This document shows, one piece after another, positions 35,730-44,984 of a stretch of 64,000 nucleotides of DNA. The notes under the pieces are model-generated. The model was given only the letters and a program-made list of their open reading frames with translations. It had not been told where the DNA came from and made no database searches. Numbering within the stretch: position 1 is the stretch's first letter; every line of letters starts with the position of its first letter. Origin of the DNA: an uncultured Lachnospiraceae bacterium (GTDB lineage Bacteria > Bacillota > Clostridia > Lachnospirales > Lachnospiraceae); assembly GCA_902776305.1 (NCBI GenBank), contig CACYPS010000003.1, forward strand, positions 1 through 64,000, written 5' to 3'. The position numbers and the translations under genes were made by a program.

Positions 35730-36329
35730 ATGAAAGACTCCAATGAGACAACAAATACTATATTCGCAGAAAACCTGCGAAAGCTGAGGATCAAAAAAGG
35801 GCTGTCACAAGCGCAGCTGGGCGAACAATTATTTGTCAACAGATCCACTGTCGCCCGTTGGGAAAACGGAAGCCGTCTGCCGGACGCTGTAATGATTTCC
35901 AGACTGTCCGGGCTGCTGGGAGTAGATGTAAACACCTTGTTCTCTCCCCCCGGAAAAGCTGCCTGCTCTCCAAATGTAATCGTAGTGGACGACAGAAAAA
36001 TCGTCCTGTCCGGAAGTCTGCCTGTCATAAGGGAAGCAATACCGGGTGCAACGATTACCGGTTTCACCCGGACGTCAGAGGCCATCGCATATGCTACGAC
36101 GCACCTGGTTTCTCTGGCATTTTTGGACATCGAGATAGGAAAAACAAGCGGATTCGATCTCTGCCGTAAGCTGCTCGATATTAATCCCCGCACCAATGTC
36201 GTGTTCCTGACTGCATATGTCGATTATTCCTTCGATGCATGGGGAACAGGTGCCAGCGGATTTATGCTGAAACCGATCACTCCGGAGGGTTTGGATACCC
36301 AACTCAAAACCCTGCGGTATCCCTTATAA
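35730..36329 (+). CDS. XRE-type HTH and receiver-domain regulator
   Basis: A 199-residue protein with an N-terminal XRE helix-turn-helix (LRIKKGLSQAQLGEQLFVNRSTVARWENGSRLP) followed by a response-regulator receiver. Receiver residues are Asp87/Asp88 (VVDDRK), phospho-acceptor Asp133 (AFLDIEIG), Thr161 and Lys181 (MLKPI). Usual regulators have the receiver first and a different output domain, so this order and pairing are unusual. ATG at 35730 follows GAGGGTA. The partner kinase gene starts 14 bases after the stop. It is divergent from the pilus genes and may control them. Confidence 0.88.
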   Translation: MKDSNETTNTIFAENLRKLRIKKGLSQAQLGEQLFVNRSTVARWENGSRLPDAVMISRLSGLLGVDVNTLFSPPGKAACSPNVIVVDDRKIVLSGSLPVIREAIPGATITGFTRTSEAIAYATTHLVSLAFLDIEIGKTSGFDLCRKLLDINPRTNVVFLTAYVDYSFDAWGTGASGFMLKPITPEGLDTQLKTLRYPL

Positions 36330-36343
36330 CAAGAGAGGTACAT

Positions 36344-37603
36344 ATGGATGTTATGACAAAAGAGCTTGCTCTCTTCCTGTGCGGCTCAGCTTTGATGCTG
36401 TCCTTACTTGGAATTATTATCACTATAATCATGCCGGGATTCAACCATCGCACAAGGCGCTTTTTCTTACCTTTCTTTACATTGCTTCTCATTTACATCA
36501 TCCTCTGCATTGGTGATGCAATCAGCTATAACGATCCGGATATGGCACTGGTCCAGAGAATCATCAGCTATTTTGAATCATTGCTCTTTTCGATGTTTCT
36601 GCCCATGCTGACAATACATCTGTTACGCACCTGCGGGGAAGAATGGCGGACGAGCAGGCTTTTTCATGCCGCATTTATTCTGTGGATCATGAGTTTCGTA
36701 ATGCTGCAAGGTACGTTGTTTACAAATTTCTTTTATTATTTTACCGATGATAACCAGTTTATTCGCGGTCCCCTGTACTCGATATTGCTAATCCCCTCAA
36801 TTGTAACAATCGTCATCACGCTGAGGGGGCTGATACTTAGAAGTAACAAGTTCACGGTAAGGCATTTTCTTGCCTTTCTCATATGTCTTCTTCCTCTGAC
36901 CGTTGCGTCAGTCCTGCATGTATTCGTATCGGTATTTCCGCTGATCGGAGTCTGCCTGACATTTACTATTCTCTCAATGTTTTTGATCAACCTGTTTGAC
37001 CTGATCGAATATTACGTACACCAGCAGGAGGAAATTGCGAAGCAGCGCGCCAGCATCGCCGTACTGCAGATGCGCCCTCATTTCATCTATAATACAATGA
37101 CCAGCATCTACTACCTCTGCGACCAGAATCCGGAAAAAGCCAAAGAAGTCACTCTTGATTTTACTACATACCTCAGGAAAAACTTTACTGCAATTGCCAG
37201 CGAAGATACGATTCCCTTTTCAGAGGAACTTGAGCACACCCGCGCATATCTCGCCGTAGAGCAGGCACAGTATGAAGACATCCTGTTCGTTGATTACGAT
37301 ACGCCGCATACTCATTTTCGCATACCGCCTCTGACTCTGCAGCCGATCGTGGAAAATTCCGTCAAATATGGCTGTGATCCGGACTCTGAGCCGCTGCACA
37401 TCGTGATACGCACGCGGGCCACAGATTCCGGGAATGAGATCACTGTGGAGGATAACGGACCCGGTTTTAAATCTGTAGATGACAATAAACCGCACATCGC
37501 CCTGGCGAATATTGAACAGCGCCTCGAAATGATGTGTGGCGGAACCCTATGTATAATAAACCGAAATTGTGGCGGAACTGTGGTCAAAGTATTAATTCCT
37601 TGA
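36344..37603 (+). CDS. LytS/YehU-type sensor histidine kinase
   Basis: A 419-residue kinase with about six to seven spans in residues 8-230, then a His_kinase domain with the phospho-acceptor motif QMRPHFIYNTMTSIYYLC and a GHKL ATPase domain with N box PIVENSVKYG, G1 VEDNGPGF and LANIEQRLEMM. This is the HPK8/LytS class. The sensor part shows no extracytoplasmic domain, so the stimulus is probably in or near the membrane. ATG at 36344 follows AGAGGT; the longer frame overlaps the regulator. It forms a pair with the HTH-receiver protein. Confidence 0.9.
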   Translation: MDVMTKELALFLCGSALMLSLLGIIITIIMPGFNHRTRRFFLPFFTLLLIYIILCIGDAISYNDPDMALVQRIISYFESLLFSMFLPMLTIHLLRTCGEEWRTSRLFHAAFILWIMSFVMLQGTLFTNFFYYFTDDNQFIRGPLYSILLIPSIVTIVITLRGLILRSNKFTVRHFLAFLICLLPLTVASVLHVFVSVFPLIGVCLTFTILSMFLINLFDLIEYYVHQQEEIAKQRASIAVLQMRPHFIYNTMTSIYYLCDQNPEKAKEVTLDFTTYLRKNFTAIASEDTIPFSEELEHTRAYLAVEQAQYEDILFVDYDTPHTHFRIPPLTLQPIVENSVKYGCDPDSEPLHIVIRTRATDSGNEITVEDNGPGFKSVDDNKPHIALANIEQRLEMMCGGTLCIINRNCGGTVVKVLIP

Positions 37604-37791
37604 GACATCCGCTGTTCCATGAACTTTTACCTGTTCCGGCGCAGGAAAAAAGAGATTTCATAAAAAGCATACCACTCCCTTCATTTTTTTTTATTCAAGA
37701 TTTCCGAAAATGCGATTCTCACTGTCATTATCAGCTGAGCAATGCTATAATAAAGCAGATATCTGTCATTTCAGACAGCATCAATATGAGT

Positions 37792-37978
37792 ATAACCGGT
37801 GCCTGATCTTCTGCATCAGGGTAAAAGAGAAACAGGTGAGATTCCTGTACGAACCCGTCACTGTGAATGGGGAGCTTGAAGCAATGCGCATATGCGCGGT
37901 CACTGGCAATCGCCGGGAAGGCAGCTTGAAGCGTGCGGAGATACCGCGTACCCATAAGCCAGGAAACCTGCCGGTTAT
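37792..37978 (+). ncRNA. Cobalamin riboswitch
   Basis: The P1 helix is a perfect ATAACCGG/CCGGTTAT. Inside are the core blocks of the class: GGTGCC, AAAAGAGAAACAGGTGAGATTCCTG, CCCGTCACTGTGA, GTCACTGGCAATCGCCGGGAAGGC and the B12 box AAGCCAGGAAACCTGCC. A TATAAT at 37746 could start the transcript. The cbiK gene begins 331 bases after it; the stretch between (37979-38309) has a possible GTGCAGG/CCTGCAC long-range stem and ACTCGTT/AACGAGT hairpin as an expression platform and no gene. Confidence 0.93.
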
Positions 37979-38309
37979 CAGTGCAGGGATGTTTTTGTCC
38001 CAAGGCCACGCGGATTTGGTTGCGCTATCACAAGTCGTCCCGGACGGCTTTTTCTTGATGGAAAAGTTCCCAAAGGAGACGGCTGCTTTCACTCGTTTGA
38101 AAACGAGTCCTGCACAGCGCCCCATCTATTCGATGGAGGCGTTTTTCAGTGTGAAAATGTCTGCTGACGCCGGCATATATGCCTCTCCGGGGCACTCGAA
38201 AATTATACTATCGGGACTCGATAATGCGCATCCTCAGTCTTATTCGCATGGTTGGCCAAAGCCTCTGCCGTAACTGTCGACACACTAAAAATCTTAACAG
38301 GAGGACACA

Positions 38310-39407
38310 ATGAAAAAGGCACTTGCAACACTTCTCATCGCATCCATGGCGATTGCATCTCTGGCAGCATGCGGAGGAACAACTACTTCCGGTACAGGAA
38401 CTACAGAAACAGCTGTTGATGAATCTTCGGTTTACGATAATACTATATCAGCAGAAGAATCTGCTCTCGCCGAAAGCAATACGGATACATCCGTTTCTCA
38501 GGACACTAAAGCTGAAACTTCCGCCGCCGATTCTTCCGTAGCAGAAGAAGCTGAGGAAGAAAATTATGAGACAGGAGACGCTTCCCTCGACAATCCGAGA
38601 AATCAGGATGACATCGGAGAAAATGAGCTCTTAGTGGTAAGTTTCGGAACGAGCTTTAACGATAACCGCCGCAATACGATCGGAGCTATCGAAGATGCTC
38701 TGGAGAAAGCTTTCCCGGACTGGAGCGTACGAAGAGCATTTACCAGCCAGATCATTATCGATCATGTAAAGAGCCGTGACGGAGAAGAGATTGACAATGT
38801 GAAGCAGGCTCTCGACCGCGCTGTCGCAAACGGCGTTAAGAGGCTTGTTGTTCAGCCTACCCACCTGATGAACGGCCTTGAATACACGGATCTCACGGAA
38901 GAAGTATCTCAGTATGCGGATGCATTTGACAAAATCTCCATCGGTGAACCGCTCCTCGGCACGGATGAGGACTTCAAATCCGTAGAGGAAGCTATCACAG
39001 GAGCCACTGCATCCTATGATGACGGACAGACCGCAATCGTCTTCATGGGTCACGGCACCGAAGCGGACTCTAACGCGATTTACAGCAAGATGCAGGAGAA
39101 TCTCAAGGCAGATAAGTATGACAACTATTATATCGGAACGGTGGAAGCAACGCCGTCCGTCACGGACGTCCTTGAACAGGTCAAAGCCGGTGATTACAAA
39201 CGTGTTGTGCTGAGACCTCTCATGGTTGTAGCAGGCGATCATGCTAACAACGACATGGCCGGTGATGAAGACGATTCCTGGAAGAGCATCTTTGAGGCAG
39301 CCGGATATAACGTTGAGTGTGTTCTCGAGGGTCTCGGTTCGGTTGATGCTATCCATGAGATCTATGTTGCACATGCGCAGAAAGCTGTTGACGAGGCACT
39401 TTCCTGA
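38310..39407 (+). CDS. cbiK: Surface lipoprotein with CbiK-type cobaltochelatase domain
   Basis: A 365-residue lipoprotein (lipobox LAAC, Cys21) with a Ser/Thr/Glu-rich linker to about 100 and a CbiK anaerobic sirohydrochlorin cobaltochelatase domain from about 105. Metal-binding histidines are His248 in FMGHGTE and His311 in AGDHANND; ELLVVSFGTSFNDNRR opens the domain. CbiK normally inserts cobalt in the cytoplasm, so an exported form suggests handling of metal or tetrapyrrole outside the cell; periplasmic CbiK of Desulfovibrio is a precedent. The cobalamin riboswitch upstream supports a B12-linked role. AGGAGG precedes the ATG. Confidence 0.92.
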   Translation: MKKALATLLIASMAIASLAACGGTTTSGTGTTETAVDESSVYDNTISAEESALAESNTDTSVSQDTKAETSAADSSVAEEAEEENYETGDASLDNPRNQDDIGENELLVVSFGTSFNDNRRNTIGAIEDALEKAFPDWSVRRAFTSQIIIDHVKSRDGEEIDNVKQALDRAVANGVKRLVVQPTHLMNGLEYTDLTEEVSQYADAFDKISIGEPLLGTDEDFKSVEEAITGATASYDDGQTAIVFMGHGTEADSNAIYSKMQENLKADKYDNYYIGTVEATPSVTDVLEQVKAGDYKRVVLRPLMVVAGDHANNDMAGDEDDSWKSIFEAAGYNVECVLEGLGSVDAIHEIYVAHAQKAVDEALS

Positions 39408-39473
39408 GAATCAGTCGAAGTATTTGATGAAAATAATGCAGCGGTCTTGGCTGCTGCAAACGGAGATTATGCT

Positions 39474-40511
39474 ATGATTCATAAAAGAACGCTTGCCCTT
39501 GTACTTGCTGCAATTCTTTCCCAGAGTATCATGACCGGATGCGGCAATACCGGAGCAGGAAATACAAATACTAACATTGCTGCCACAGATAGCTCAGCCG
39601 CACACGATGATAGTGATGCAGCTTCTTCCAAAACAGATCAATCTGCAAGTGCGGAACCGGGTGACTCTGCAGTTGGCAAAACTGCTGCTGCCGATACCTC
39701 GGACTCACAGAATGAGGAATCGAAGGTAGAAGGTGTCGCCTCGGCTGATGAGATGACAGATATTGTGGATGTAGTTGAAGAAGGAATGGTGCCGGTCCAC
39801 GCGGATGAAATTGAAAATGGCGTCTACCCTATCACTGTAGATTCCAGCTCCTCAATGTTCAAGATCACGAACTGCACTCTTGCCGTTTCCGACGACTCTA
39901 TGAGCGCAGTGATGACTATGTCCGGCACCGGTTATCTCTATCTCTTCATGGGAACCGGAAATGAAGCAGTCTCTGCTAGCGAATCGGACTATATATCATA
40001 TGAAGAAACACCGGACGGAGCTTACACCTTCACGGTACCTGTCGAAGCGCTCGATGAAGGAATTCCCTGCGCGGCCTACAGCAAACGCAAAGAGCAGTGG
40101 TATGACCGCACACTTCTATTCCGTGCGGATTCCCTTCCGCAGGAAGCGCTGAAGAACAATTCTTTCACGGATCCGGCAGACTTGAATCTTGCTGACGGCA
40201 CATACACTGCCGAGGTCACTCTTGAAGGCGGTTCCGGAAAAGCCTCCGTGACATCTCCTGCAAAAGTTACCGTTAAAGACGGAATTGTAACTGCAGAGAT
40301 CATCTGGAGCAGTTCCAACTACGATTTTATGGTAGTAAATGAAGAACGTTTCGACCCGGTGAACTCAGATGGAAACTCGACTTTCGAAATCCCGGTGACC
40401 GGATTTGACTATAAGATGCCGGTCAGCGCGGACACGACTGCGATGAGCACGCCGCATCTTATTGATTACACGCTTACATTTGACAGCGCGTCACTGACAC
40501 CGGCTGCATAA
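39474..40511 (+). CDS. Lipoprotein with two beta-sandwich domains, tetrapyrrole-uptake context
   Basis: A 345-residue lipoprotein (lipobox MTGC, Cys23) with a low-complexity linker to about 85 and two related domains, at about 105-230 and 240-345. Each opens like GVYPITVDSS / GTYTAEVTLEG, and the second has YDFMVVNEERF, recalling the NEAT haem-binding YxxxY region. I infer a NEAT-like ligand-binding role but the match is weak. ATG at 39474 follows CGGAG. It lies between cbiK and the binding protein and so probably belongs to the same uptake system. Confidence 0.65.
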   Translation: MIHKRTLALVLAAILSQSIMTGCGNTGAGNTNTNIAATDSSAAHDDSDAASSKTDQSASAEPGDSAVGKTAAADTSDSQNEESKVEGVASADEMTDIVDVVEEGMVPVHADEIENGVYPITVDSSSSMFKITNCTLAVSDDSMSAVMTMSGTGYLYLFMGTGNEAVSASESDYISYEETPDGAYTFTVPVEALDEGIPCAAYSKRKEQWYDRTLLFRADSLPQEALKNNSFTDPADLNLADGTYTAEVTLEGGSGKASVTSPAKVTVKDGIVTAEIIWSSSNYDFMVVNEERFDPVNSDGNSTFEIPVTGFDYKMPVSADTTAMSTPHLIDYTLTFDSASLTPAA

Positions 40512-40580
40512 GCACATTTTATAATTAAGACGCTATCGATTACGTATCGTTCCGTGCTTACGTTCGAAGACAAAGCAAAC

Positions 40581-40633
40581 AGTAGCCAGTTCCCGGCAGA
40601 CTCTCAGAGTGTTCCTGCCGGGAATTTGCTACT
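40581..40633 (+). other. Large hairpin between lipoprotein and binding-protein genes
   Basis: AGTAGC-(CA)-TTCCCGGCAG and CTGCCGGGAA-(TT)-GCTACT form a 16-bp interrupted stem. No T run follows on the plus strand, so it is more likely an mRNA processing or stability element inside the operon than a terminator. Confidence 0.55.
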
Positions 40634-40697
40634 CTGTTACATAATGCTCCACCGAAGTATTGTATGACTCCGTTGTCTGAAAAGGAGGGAACCGGCT

Positions 40698-41927
40698 ATG
40701 CACATTTCCGGACATCGACTTTCACTCATAATTTCTGCTCTTCTGCTCTGTATGTGGATTATCGGAGGTTGTGCATCTAACACGACAATAACTGATTCCC
40801 ATGCTTCTTCCTGGGCAGCTATGGAGCCTACAGGCCACATGCCGCTTGACTATGCAACCGAGTTTTCTGTCGACTATTATGATGACTTTGCACTCATTAC
40901 CATCGGCGGCACAGACCGCTATCTTCTCATTTCTGAAAATACCAAAGCCCCTGCAGATCTCGACACTGACATCATCCCGATACGAAAGCCTGATACGGTT
41001 TATCTTGCAGCATCGGCCGGAATGGATTATTTCAGGGTACTGAAAGCTCTTGACACCGTTCGCATGACCAGCACACAGGCCGTGAACTGGAGCCTGCCCG
41101 AAGTCGTACAGGCTCTCGACTCCGAAAAAATGCTCTACGCGGGCAAGTACAGCGCCCCCGACTACGAGCTGCTGCTGCGCGAAGGAATCGATCTGGCTAT
41201 TGAGTCGACCATGATCTACCATACTCCTGAGACAAAGGAGAAAATAGAAAAGCTCGGAATTCCCGTTCTTGTGGATAAATCCAGCTATGAGCCGCACCCG
41301 CTCGGCAGGATGGAGTGGATCAAGCTTTACGGTCTCCTGCTCGGCAAGACAGATGAGGCGGACACCTTTTACAACGAACAGCTTGCATCTCTTACGGCGG
41401 TACCGGAGCTTTCGAAAATGCTGTCCTCTACCGTCCCCGCAGCCCGCGAAGATTCGATATCCGGCTCAGCACAAAATCCCGTCGCTTCGCAGGATTCTCC
41501 CACTGTAGCCTACTTCTACATCACTTCTTCCGGCTACGCCAATGTGCGGAGGCCCGGCGACTACATCTCTAAGATGATTGAGATGGCTGGCGGATCCTAT
41601 GCATTTGCAGATGCCTCTGTCTCCGAGGATAGTACCAAAGCGACTATGAACATGCAGATGGAAGCTTTTCTTGACCGCGCTCTCGTTTCCGATATACTTA
41701 TTTACAGTACATCCATCGACGGGGAGATGCATTCTGCGGAAGAACTGTACAAAAAGGCACCCATGTTGAAACAGAGCAAGGCCGCATCCGCCGGAAACAT
41801 ATGGATCACAGGAAAGAATATGTATCAGCAAACTACCGCAGTCGCACAGATGATGCTGGAGCTTTATTCTGTAATTACAGGAGAGGCAGATGAGGCGGAA
41901 ATGGAGTTTCTTCACAGACTGAACTGA
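40698..41927 (+). CDS. Iron/cobalamin-type ABC substrate-binding lipoprotein
   Basis: A 409-residue lipoprotein (lipobox IGGC, Cys25) of the BtuF/FepB class. Features are VYLAASAGMDYFRVLKALDTV in the N lobe, a linking helix region and VDKSSYEPHPLGRMEWIKLYGLLLGKTDEA in the middle, which is typical of this class. It should deliver a corrinoid, haem or ferric chelate to the permease encoded 120 bases downstream. Ligand cannot be read from sequence; the riboswitch suggests a corrinoid. Confidence 0.9.
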   Translation: MHISGHRLSLIISALLLCMWIIGGCASNTTITDSHASSWAAMEPTGHMPLDYATEFSVDYYDDFALITIGGTDRYLLISENTKAPADLDTDIIPIRKPDTVYLAASAGMDYFRVLKALDTVRMTSTQAVNWSLPEVVQALDSEKMLYAGKYSAPDYELLLREGIDLAIESTMIYHTPETKEKIEKLGIPVLVDKSSYEPHPLGRMEWIKLYGLLLGKTDEADTFYNEQLASLTAVPELSKMLSSTVPAAREDSISGSAQNPVASQDSPTVAYFYITSSGYANVRRPGDYISKMIEMAGGSYAFADASVSEDSTKATMNMQMEAFLDRALVSDILIYSTSIDGEMHSAEELYKKAPMLKQSKAASAGNIWITGKNMYQQTTAVAQMMLELYSVITGEADEAEMEFLHRLN

Positions 41928-42046
41928 CTTAGACTGCTATGAACCCGCCTCCTAAAGGTCAACTCATCCATACTTTGCTCAAGTTTTGCTCGCGAGATTC
42001 GAAGCATTTTAGGTTCATTGTAACAAAATTTCACGGAGACATAACC

Positions 42047-43051
42047 ATGTCACACAGAGCCAAACGGCAGACAGCATGCTTTCTTTCGCTTGCTCTTCTG
42101 CTCGTCCTTCTCTTACTACTGAACATCAATACAGGAAGCATACATATGAGACCGGGAGAAATCCTGCACGTGCTCACTTCCCGGGAAACTGCCGACACAC
42201 AGGGGCAGATCATCTGGGAAATCCGGCTGCCGCGGCTGATAGCTGCAGCAATTCTCGGCGGAGCACTCTCGGTCTCCGGTTTTCTTCTCCAGACATTTTT
42301 CAATAATCCGATTGCGGGACCGTTCGTGCTCGGCATTTCATCAGGTGCAAAACTGACGGTCGCCCTGACCATGATTTTCTTTCTCGGGTCCGGCAGATCG
42401 GTGAGCAGCGGCGGGATGGTGGCGGCTGCATTTGCAGGCGCAATTCTCTCCATGGGGTTCGTGCTTCTCATCTCGCTCAAAGTCCGCAACATGGCTTTGC
42501 TCGTCGTGTGCGGCGTCATGATCGGATATATCTGTTCCGCAATCACGGATTTTGTGGTGACTTTCGCGGATGATTCGAACATCGTGAACCTGCACAACTG
42601 GGCGCTCGGCAGCTTTTCGGGCACCGGTTGGGAAAATGTACGCACCCTCACTCTCATCGTCCTTCCCTGCCTGCTGTTCAGTTTTCTTCTCTCGAAACCT
42701 ATGAGCGCCTATCAGCTCGGCGAGGGTTATGCACAGAACATGGGCGTGAATGTGCGCGTGTTCCGCCTGGAGCTCATTCTTCTATCGAGCATGCTGTCGG
42801 CGTGCGTAACGGCATTTGCCGGACCGATTTCATTCGTGGGGATTGCGGTCCCGCATCTTGTCAAGAATCTCTTCGGGACGGCAAAACCGCTCGTCATCAT
42901 ACCGGCCTCATTCCTCGGCGGAGCCTGCTTCTGCCTCATGTGCGATGTGATTGCGAGGTGTGCATTTGCACCCACTGAGCTCTCGATCAGCTCGGTGACC
43001 GCAGTGTTCGGCGCTCCGGTGGTGATCTGGATGCTGCTTCACCGGAAGTAA
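42047..43051 (+). CDS. FecCD/BtuC-type ABC permease
   Basis: A 334-residue permease with about ten spans. The family blocks IRLPRLIAAAILGGALSVSGFLLQTFFNNPIAGPFVLGISSG at the N-terminus and FAGPISFVGIAVPHLVKNLFG (the ATPase-coupling loop) near 250 are clear. ATG at 42047 follows ACGGAG. The ATPase gene follows 33 bases later. Probably dimeric, forming the pore of the corrinoid or haem importer. Confidence 0.94.
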   Translation: MSHRAKRQTACFLSLALLLVLLLLLNINTGSIHMRPGEILHVLTSRETADTQGQIIWEIRLPRLIAAAILGGALSVSGFLLQTFFNNPIAGPFVLGISSGAKLTVALTMIFFLGSGRSVSSGGMVAAAFAGAILSMGFVLLISLKVRNMALLVVCGVMIGYICSAITDFVVTFADDSNIVNLHNWALGSFSGTGWENVRTLTLIVLPCLLFSFLLSKPMSAYQLGEGYAQNMGVNVRVFRLELILLSSMLSACVTAFAGPISFVGIAVPHLVKNLFGTAKPLVIIPASFLGGACFCLMCDVIARCAFAPTELSISSVTAVFGAPVVIWMLLHRK

Positions 43052-43084
43052 ATACCTGCACTTTTAAAGACGAGGATTTTACTC

Positions 43085-44206
43085 ATGAAAAATCTATCCC
43101 TCAGAACCGAAGACCTGTCTGCCGGATATGACCGCAGCCCCGTCATCAGGAATATCTCCCTGCACGCCCGGCCGGGGCAGATCCTCACTCTGATCGGTCC
43201 CAACGGAGCCGGCAAGTCCACTCTCCTGAAGACACTTGCTCAGCAGCTCGAGCCTCTCGGCGGCACGGTATTTCTCGGCAAAAATCCAATAAAATCTCTC
43301 TCCGCCAATGACATAGCCAAAAGTATGTCCCTTCTTCTGACAGAGAGAATCGATCCGGAACTCATGACGTGCCGCGACGTGGTCGCGACAGGCAGGTACC
43401 CCTATACAGGCCGACTTGGAATCCTTTCGGCAGAAGATCATTTCAAAGTCGACGAAGCGATGGCATTGACACACGCCATGGAGCTCTCCGAACGTCCCTT
43501 CCGGGCAATCAGCGACGGTCAGAGGCAGCGCATTCTGCTTGCGCGCGCATTATGCCAGGATCCCGGCGTTCTTCTGATGGATGAACCGACCTCTTACCTC
43601 GATATTCATCACAAGCTGGAGCTTCTCGGCCTTCTCCGAAGACTGGTAAAAGGAAGAAATCTCACGGTTATCATGTCACTCCATGAAATCGATCTGGCGC
43701 AGAAGGTTTCCGATGTCATAGTGTGCATAAAGAACGGGCAGATTGACAGGATGGGGACGCCGGAAGAGATATTTTCAGATGAATATATAAAAACCCTGTT
43801 CGATATCGAACAGGGCTGTTATCTGACATATTGCGGCTCTCCGGAGCTTCCGAAATCCGTCGGAAAACCGAGCGTGTTTGTAATCGGCGGCGGCGGAAGC
43901 GGGATTCCGACATACCGGAGACTGCATCGGCAGGGAATTGCATTTGCTGCGGGCGTACTTCATAAAAATGATCTTGAGTACCCGATTGCGTGTGCGCTCG
44001 CTTCGGAAGTCATCGCGGAGGAGGCGTTTGAGCCGATCGGCGATGAGGCATTTGAAAATGCAAAAGCGCTCGCGGGTTCCTGCGATGAGGTCATCTGCTG
44101 TCTTGCAAAGTTCGGGACACTGAATGCGCGGAACCGGGAATTATTCATGCACCGTAACGCACTCTGCCCGCAACGCATGCGGCAAAGAATGCAAGAATAT
44201 CAATGA
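43085..44206 (+). CDS. FecE/BtuD-type ABC ATPase with C-terminal Rossmann-like domain
   Basis: A 373-residue protein. Residues 1-250 are the ATPase (Walker A GPNGAGKST 38-46, signature ISDGQRQR 142-149, Walker B LLMDEP 163-168). Residues about 258-354 add a second domain beginning SVFVIGGGGSGIPTYRRL, like a nucleotide-binding glycine loop, which is not found in E. coli BtuD. The last 20 residues are basic and overlap by 62 bases the 3' end of the convergent permease gene, so the C-terminus may be truncated. It energises the importer. Confidence 0.9.
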   Translation: MKNLSLRTEDLSAGYDRSPVIRNISLHARPGQILTLIGPNGAGKSTLLKTLAQQLEPLGGTVFLGKNPIKSLSANDIAKSMSLLLTERIDPELMTCRDVVATGRYPYTGRLGILSAEDHFKVDEAMALTHAMELSERPFRAISDGQRQRILLARALCQDPGVLLMDEPTSYLDIHHKLELLGLLRRLVKGRNLTVIMSLHEIDLAQKVSDVIVCIKNGQIDRMGTPEEIFSDEYIKTLFDIEQGCYLTYCGSPELPKSVGKPSVFVIGGGGSGIPTYRRLHRQGIAFAAGVLHKNDLEYPIACALASEVIAEEAFEPIGDEAFENAKALAGSCDEVICCLAKFGTLNARNRELFMHRNALCPQRMRQRMQEYQ

Positions 44207-44984
44207 CCACGATCGTTGATCCGACCGGCGTTCCCGCAAGAATTGATATGAGAATTCCCAGCGTCGCGCAGATGACCGACACGACCGCCGAACAGATCGT
44301 CACAGTCTTGAAACTCCTGAATACGCGCATCGCCGACAATGCCGGGAAAATGACCAGCGCGGAAATCAGGAGAGATCCGACCAGATTCATCGCAAGCACG
44401 ATTATGATTGCGATGGTCACGGCGATGAGGAGGTTGTAGGTATTGACATTTGTCCCGACTGCTTTCGCGAAGTCCTCGTCGAAGGTGACCGCGAAAATCT
44501 TGTTGTAGAATACGACAAATATCACCACGACCGCAATCGATAATACCACGCAAAGCCACACTTCCGATATGGACAGCGTCAGGATTGAGGTCGACCCGAA
44601 CAGGGTGCTACACACATCTCCTGACAGGTTTGCGGATGTCGAAAATATATTCATCAACAGATAACCTACCGCCAATGCACCGACCGAGATCATTGCGACG
44701 GCAGCGTCTCCCTTGATTTTTGTGTTCTGACCCGTCCTAAGGAGCAGAACCGCACAGATCACTGTCGCCGGCAGTACAAAAAACATGTCGTTCGAGAGAT
44801 TAAGTACCGAGGCAATCGCAATGGCGCCAAAAGCAACGTGTGAAAGTCCGTCCCCGATAAAGGAAAAGCGTTTCAGTACCAGCGTAACCCCCAGAAGCGA
44901 CGAACAGAGTGCAATCAGCACGCCGACGATCAGGGCGTACCGGACAAACGGAAATTCGAAGTAGTATACGAGCGTATCTATCAT
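44145..44984 (-). CDS. znuB: Zinc/manganese-type ABC permease
   Basis: A 279-residue ABC-3 permease with about eight spans. Family blocks are VLKRFSFIGDGLSHVAFGAIAIA near the N-terminus and AMNLVGSLLISALVIFPALSAM in the C-terminal half. It overlaps the ATPase gene upstream by four bases. With the Fur-type regulator, zinc is the most likely metal, but manganese or iron is possible. No binding-protein gene accompanies it in this window. Confidence 0.9.
   Translation of the reverse strand: MIDTLVYYFEFPFVRYALIVGVLIALCSSLLGVTLVLKRFSFIGDGLSHVAFGAIAIASVLNLSNDMFFVLPATVICAVLLLRTGQNTKIKGDAAVAMISVGALAVGYLLMNIFSTSANLSGDVCSTLFGSTSILTLSISEVWLCVVLSIAVVVIFVVFYNKIFAVTFDEDFAKAVGTNVNTYNLLIAVTIAIIIVLAMNLVGSLLISALVIFPALSAMRVFRSFKTVTICSAVVSVICATLGILISILAGTPVGSTIVVIDILAFFAACVAGRVRYGA

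Noticed and set aside
37710..38273. 187-residue open frame over the cobalamin riboswitch
   Set aside because: The region is explained by riboswitch core blocks; the translation has no recognisable domain.
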